NCBI GenBank assembly: GCA_905221605.1
Contig: CAJNDS010000585.1
Coordinates: 45,274-109,273, forward strand
Direction of reading: 5' to 3'
Length of the DNA stretch: 64,000 nucleotides
Origin: Symbiodinium natans
Taxonomy: Eukaryota; Sar; Dinophyceae; Suessiales; Symbiodiniaceae
Shown piece by piece: positions 60,496 to 64,000 of the stretch. Position 1 is the first letter of the stretch, and each line of letters begins with the position of its first letter. A program made the position numbers and the translations under genes. The notes under the pieces are model-generated. The model searched no databases. It saw only the letters and a list, made by a program, of their open reading frames with translations, and was not told where the DNA came from.

Positions 60496-61176
60496 GTGAA
60501 CGAGCATCAGTAACCTGAGTTCTCAACGTTGATGAGGGAACAAGGGCTTCCAGTACCTTGCAGCATCAGCTCGCAAGAGCCTGCCCGAGGTATGTCCGTG
60601 GCAATGCGGTGCAGGCGGGGCTACAGAATGCTACCGATGATTTCTTTTGTCAGTTGTGCAGGTGAAGTAACGGTCCCTTTCACGGTTCAATTGACATGCA
60701 GGGCAGATAGCATCTCCATACTACACCCCGGGTACTCTCTCCCGCTTCGTGTCTTCACCCTTCCACACACTCAACGCAGCGTGGTGCTTGATGCAGGGAT
60801 GTTTTTGCAGGTGCGTACAATTCCCGTCTGCAAACAGCATGAGTCTTTGAAACGGGATTAGCCGTCATGGGAGCTCGGGAATGTCACAGCAGAGCACTGA
60901 AGGGAGCTCGGGAATGCGATAGTCACTGATGATCACAAGGTGCGCGATGCCTATACCATGCCTGTAGTGCCTGTAGTCAAGCCCGCACAGCCCCTCTTTA
61001 AAGGCCCTCAAGCTGACGCGCTTCGATTTCCGCACCCACACACCTCAACAGGCTGAAACGACGTGAAGTAGGGTGTGAATCCAATCCGATTCCGACAAGT
61101 CCGCTTGTCTGAGACAAGAAAAGGAGGGAACGATGGGAGGCTGTGCTTTGGTGACATGTTTGCTCGTTGCTTGCAG

Positions 61177-61228
61177 GCGCTTGGCAAGATCGGCCAGGCT
61201 GCTGTGTCTGGGCCCTGGGCCCCCCCAG
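61177..61228 (+). CDS. Candidate exon, unidentified protein
   Basis: A strong acceptor (CTCGTTGCTTGCAG) precedes ALGKIGQAAVSGPWAPP. GC donors are possible at 61,219 and 61,229; only the first leaves phase 0, which the next exon needs. Confidence 0.42.
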
Positions 61229-61336
61229 GCTTTCGTTTGAGAGCTTTGGCCTGAGAGGTGAGCTGCGAGGGGACGTGGGAGCACCGATACGGGAACACTC
61301 CTTGCCGAGTTTCTGTAGGCCCCCATATCCCTGCAG

Positions 61337-61449
61337 AGGCCCTTTGTTGGCGACATCGCGACGTGCCTGGGCGATCCCGTGCCAGAGGCTCCAACCGGGG
61401 GTGTGCCAGAGAGGCTGAACAAGGCTTTTGCATGGCTTGCGCGGAGAAG
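61337..61449 (+). CDS. Candidate exon, unidentified protein
   Basis: After ATCCCTGCAG the frame reads RPFVGDIATCLGDPVPEAPT then GGVPERLNKAFAWLARR, ending at a GT donor at 61,450. It stays open beyond this to a stop near 61,545, so the right edge is uncertain. No family is recognised. Confidence 0.42.
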
Positions 61450-61643
61450 GTCTGGATCATTTCATGGAGCCCAGAAAAGTTGCGCAGGCGTGTTTGTTGA
61501 TGGTGCGGCAGCAGGAATGCAGCGCATCTCCGCTTACACTTTATAGGGGGAAGTTGCACACTTTGCAGGGGGGAGCTGGATCTGCATGCTTCTGGCACAT
61601 GAATGCCGTAGTAGCCCTAGCGGATCGTTCGTGGAACGTGCAG

Positions 61644-61715
61644 GTGCGACGCATGGCAAAGGAGGCTGGTGCAGAGGAAAGTGCATCATACCTATCAAGT
61701 CCTGGCGCCACACCT
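61644..61715 (+). CDS. Candidate exon, unidentified protein
   Basis: Follows ACGTGCAG and encodes 24 codons (VRRMAKEAGAEESASYLSSP then GATP), ending at a GTAGTT donor at 61,716; phase 0 at both ends. Probably the same gene as the preceding candidate exons, on strand and spacing alone. Confidence 0.42.
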
Positions 61716-63960
61716 GTAGTTCGGAAGCTAGGCCGATCTAAATGCGTTTGGCTTTTGCTGGTGCTTGCCTCTTTGGACCTGCAGTGGTGGTTGCGTTGCA
61801 CCCCTCAAAACATCAAACTACAACCAAAAATGTCAATAGTCGATTGGTATAAGCGTAGTATGTGCAGAAGCAGGCCTACACAGAAACGGACCTACTGCGA
61901 CGTCGTAGGATGATTTGGGGTTTGAGCCTTTTCGAGGCCTTATGGAGGCGAATTTTCGCAAAGGGGGAGTTGTTCAAAAGGCTAAACTTTTCGGATGTTT
62001 GAAAGACAGGCGGCCCCGCCCAACCCTCACGGAGGTAGCATACAGTAGGATTATGTATGTTTCATCTCGTTCAGTGTACTTGTCGCCCTTTCTAGCTCTT
62101 GCGCTCCAAACCTGTTTTGATAATCGTCAAACCGTGGGGCCCCTCATCGTGCACGTGTATGTAAAAATAGCCACCAATGACCGACCCCAAAGCCAGGTGC
62201 TCGGCAAAGTGCGCACGCTGGCCCAGGTGGAGACAAGCGGGATGGAATGACTGAAAAAAGAAGCGGCCCAGCCATGCCATAAGCAAGTCCTGCTCCTCGT
62301 CACTGGCAACGAAAAGATGTTGTACTCATCAAAACAACTTAAATCCAGAATGGCAAGGTGAACAGGCGAAGCAAGTGCAGCCACCTTGATCACCAAAATC
62401 CAGAGTCAAAAGCACCCTACCTGTTTGCAGTTTTGCGTAGGTCCCCTCACTGCTAAGATTTGTAGGCTTGAGCTTCAAGTCACACAGGGGATGCGACGTC
62501 GCCTCGGTCTCCGTCTAGGAGCTTTCATGGGCGGGGTACTGTTGACAATGATAGGGCTTGGTACGCGAAGGATGCGTTGCGATAGCAGCGATCACACGGG
62601 CGGTACCATCGCAGCACCTTTGACGAAGTTTTGTATGCACACCGGCGGGCTAAGCGAAGGCGGTACGACAATCAAAGGGACAAGCTTGCACGAGGCTACA
62701 TGTTAATTTCATGCCCGGAAATTCCACTCATCTTTGGTAGGGTTTCAAGTTCCAAGCGGTCTGCACCTTGGAAGCTCTTTCTCACCCTCTGTCTCTCTGT
62801 TCCGCTCTCTCTCTCTCTCTCTCTTCCACTCTCTGTCTTTCTTTTCTCATTGTCTCCCTGAAAGAGGCTTCGTGTTTGAGGGGTTGAGGGATCTTTCCGC
62901 TGCAGCAATTTCGCAGTTTCAGCTTGCCAGCTTGCCGCCCCGCGCCTCTGTTCGCGCCGACCTCAACATCACAGGCCTATTGTAATCCTGAGTGTTGAAG
63001 GTTTAAGGTATACGCTTTAGGGGCGGGGATGGGGGAGGTTTCTAAACTTGGGTGCCCGAAGACAGAATACGTCACTGGCCTCCATGGGAACCTTCATTTG
63101 GGAACTGAAGATAAGAAAGTTGACGTGCTGATCATAGTGGGAGTATGTAAGCCACAAAAGGCGAAAGGGTACATACCTACGCAGGTACGGAGAGTTATTG
63201 CAGACGGACATGGTTTAATGGGACATGTGACCGCATCGGAAGTGAGATTTTGGCTTACAGCGCAGACCCTTGTCTGGGAAAATGTTGAGTAGGAGGGTTC
63301 ACTTGGGACTGCTTTTGAGGTAGGTCTCTCTGTTGTAGCTTCAAGTTAGACAAAACAAGGATGAAGACCGGCCATGTCGGGAGCAACCTGAGCGCGGAAT
63401 GCAGCGTCTGAACCAGTCTTCAAAAGACAGGACTGCCTTCAAGCCTTTTAAGATGCTAGCTCACCAGATTTTTTTTTACAGTGAAGAGTAATTAGTCATC
63501 AGACAGGGCGCGCCCCACCAGCTCAGCTTCTCCGGGCGAGTCCCTGCGGCGCAGTTGCTCAAGGCAGTCGCACAGTCGCTCGCCAGTACAGCACTCCAGG
63601 CAGTCGCGCAGGTCGCAGAGGTCCACGGATGATCCAAGCACGCCCCCGACGCCGAAGAAGAAAAAGAAGAAGAGGGATCGGTCCTCAACACAAGAGCCCG
63701 GAAGCCGGCGGTTTGTCTCTGGAGACATGCCCGGGCTGTCTGTGAAGCCTGACGCAGTTCGGCAGCCATCTTCGCGGCCGACGACGGTGCAGGTGAAGAC
63801 CGCGAAGCGGAGCCTCGCTCTGCCGGGTTCTAGCCAGCGAAGCTGGATGTTGCGGCCTCTAGCCATCAGATGCCCACAGCCTCCGGTCAGCCACCCGTGG
63901 ATAAGGCGGGGGAGGCACGGATGAGCACATCGCCTTCAAGCTCTCGCACAAGCAGTCCAC
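61716..63960. other. Host DNA, no confirmed gene
   Basis: Includes a (CT)n run at about 62,806-62,822. A minus frame at 63,492-63,866 ends in a Cys/Leu-rich segment (LCDLRDCLECCTGERLCDCL) and could be a real terminal exon, but the opposite strand is open too and no motif decides it. Confidence 0.35.
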
Positions 63961-64000
63961 CTTCACCGGTGATCGGCGGCAGCCGCATCAGAGTGGACGA

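Noticed and set aside
1-64000. tRNA, rRNA and snRNA genes
   Set aside because: No cloverleaf with T-loop consensus, rRNA core segment or recognisable snRNA was found by eye; a covariance search would be needed to exclude them.

Overview
The window looks like nuclear DNA of a dinoflagellate, most likely a Symbiodiniaceae-type alga, carrying an almost complete integrated DNA virus of the Polinton / polinton-like class. The host assignment rests on three things seen here. Introns often begin with GC (one with GA) instead of GT and end in AG followed by G. Degenerate TTTAGGG telomere-like motifs are scattered everywhere. Genes are cut into exons of about 30-80 bases spread over kilobases of intron and simple repeats. 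There are no bacterial operons or Shine-Dalgarno sites.

Layout. 1-14,880: sparse host DNA with short plus-strand exons of one or more unidentified genes, long G tracts and a TA/TGTA microsatellite. 14,880-19,500: a mosaic of direct and inverted copies of a repeat family. 19,540-19,690: a decayed telomere-like stretch. 20,165-21,700: a decayed non-LTR retrotransposon (reverse transcriptase) lodged in a copy of that repeat family. 21,700-23,529: host DNA without a recognisable gene.

23,530-43,399: the 19.87-kb element, bounded by 346-bp terminal inverted repeats (TIRs) that begin AG and end CT, and by a 5-bp AAAAC duplication. It encodes a DDE integrase, a 1,319-aa fused replication protein (OTU-like protease fold, family B polymerase, SF1 helicase, zinc/HNH-like tail), penton and double-jelly-roll major capsid proteins, a packaging ATPase, a fibre with a C-terminal S74 chaperone domain, a lipase, two GIY-YIG nucleases and several small proteins. 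Integration, replication, capsid formation, packaging and cell attachment/entry are therefore all represented; the only standard function not found as a separate gene is the maturation protease. Just inside the left TIR is a GC-richer, host-style two-exon gene, apparently captured cargo, whose N-terminus resembles a Crinkler header.

43,405-64,000: host DNA again. About 2 kb beyond the element is a pyrroline-5-carboxylate reductase gene that can be read through 16 small exons from 45,475 to 53,618, nine of whose introns start with GC. After it come further short plus-strand exons of unidentified genes, microsatellites and a degenerate repeat block at 59,150-60,010.

Exon boundaries in host DNA were placed by eye from splice signals, reading phase and protein likeness. 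Only the P5CR gene was confirmed by a recognisable family pattern across all its exons. Domain calls in the viral part rest on visible motifs, not on database searches.
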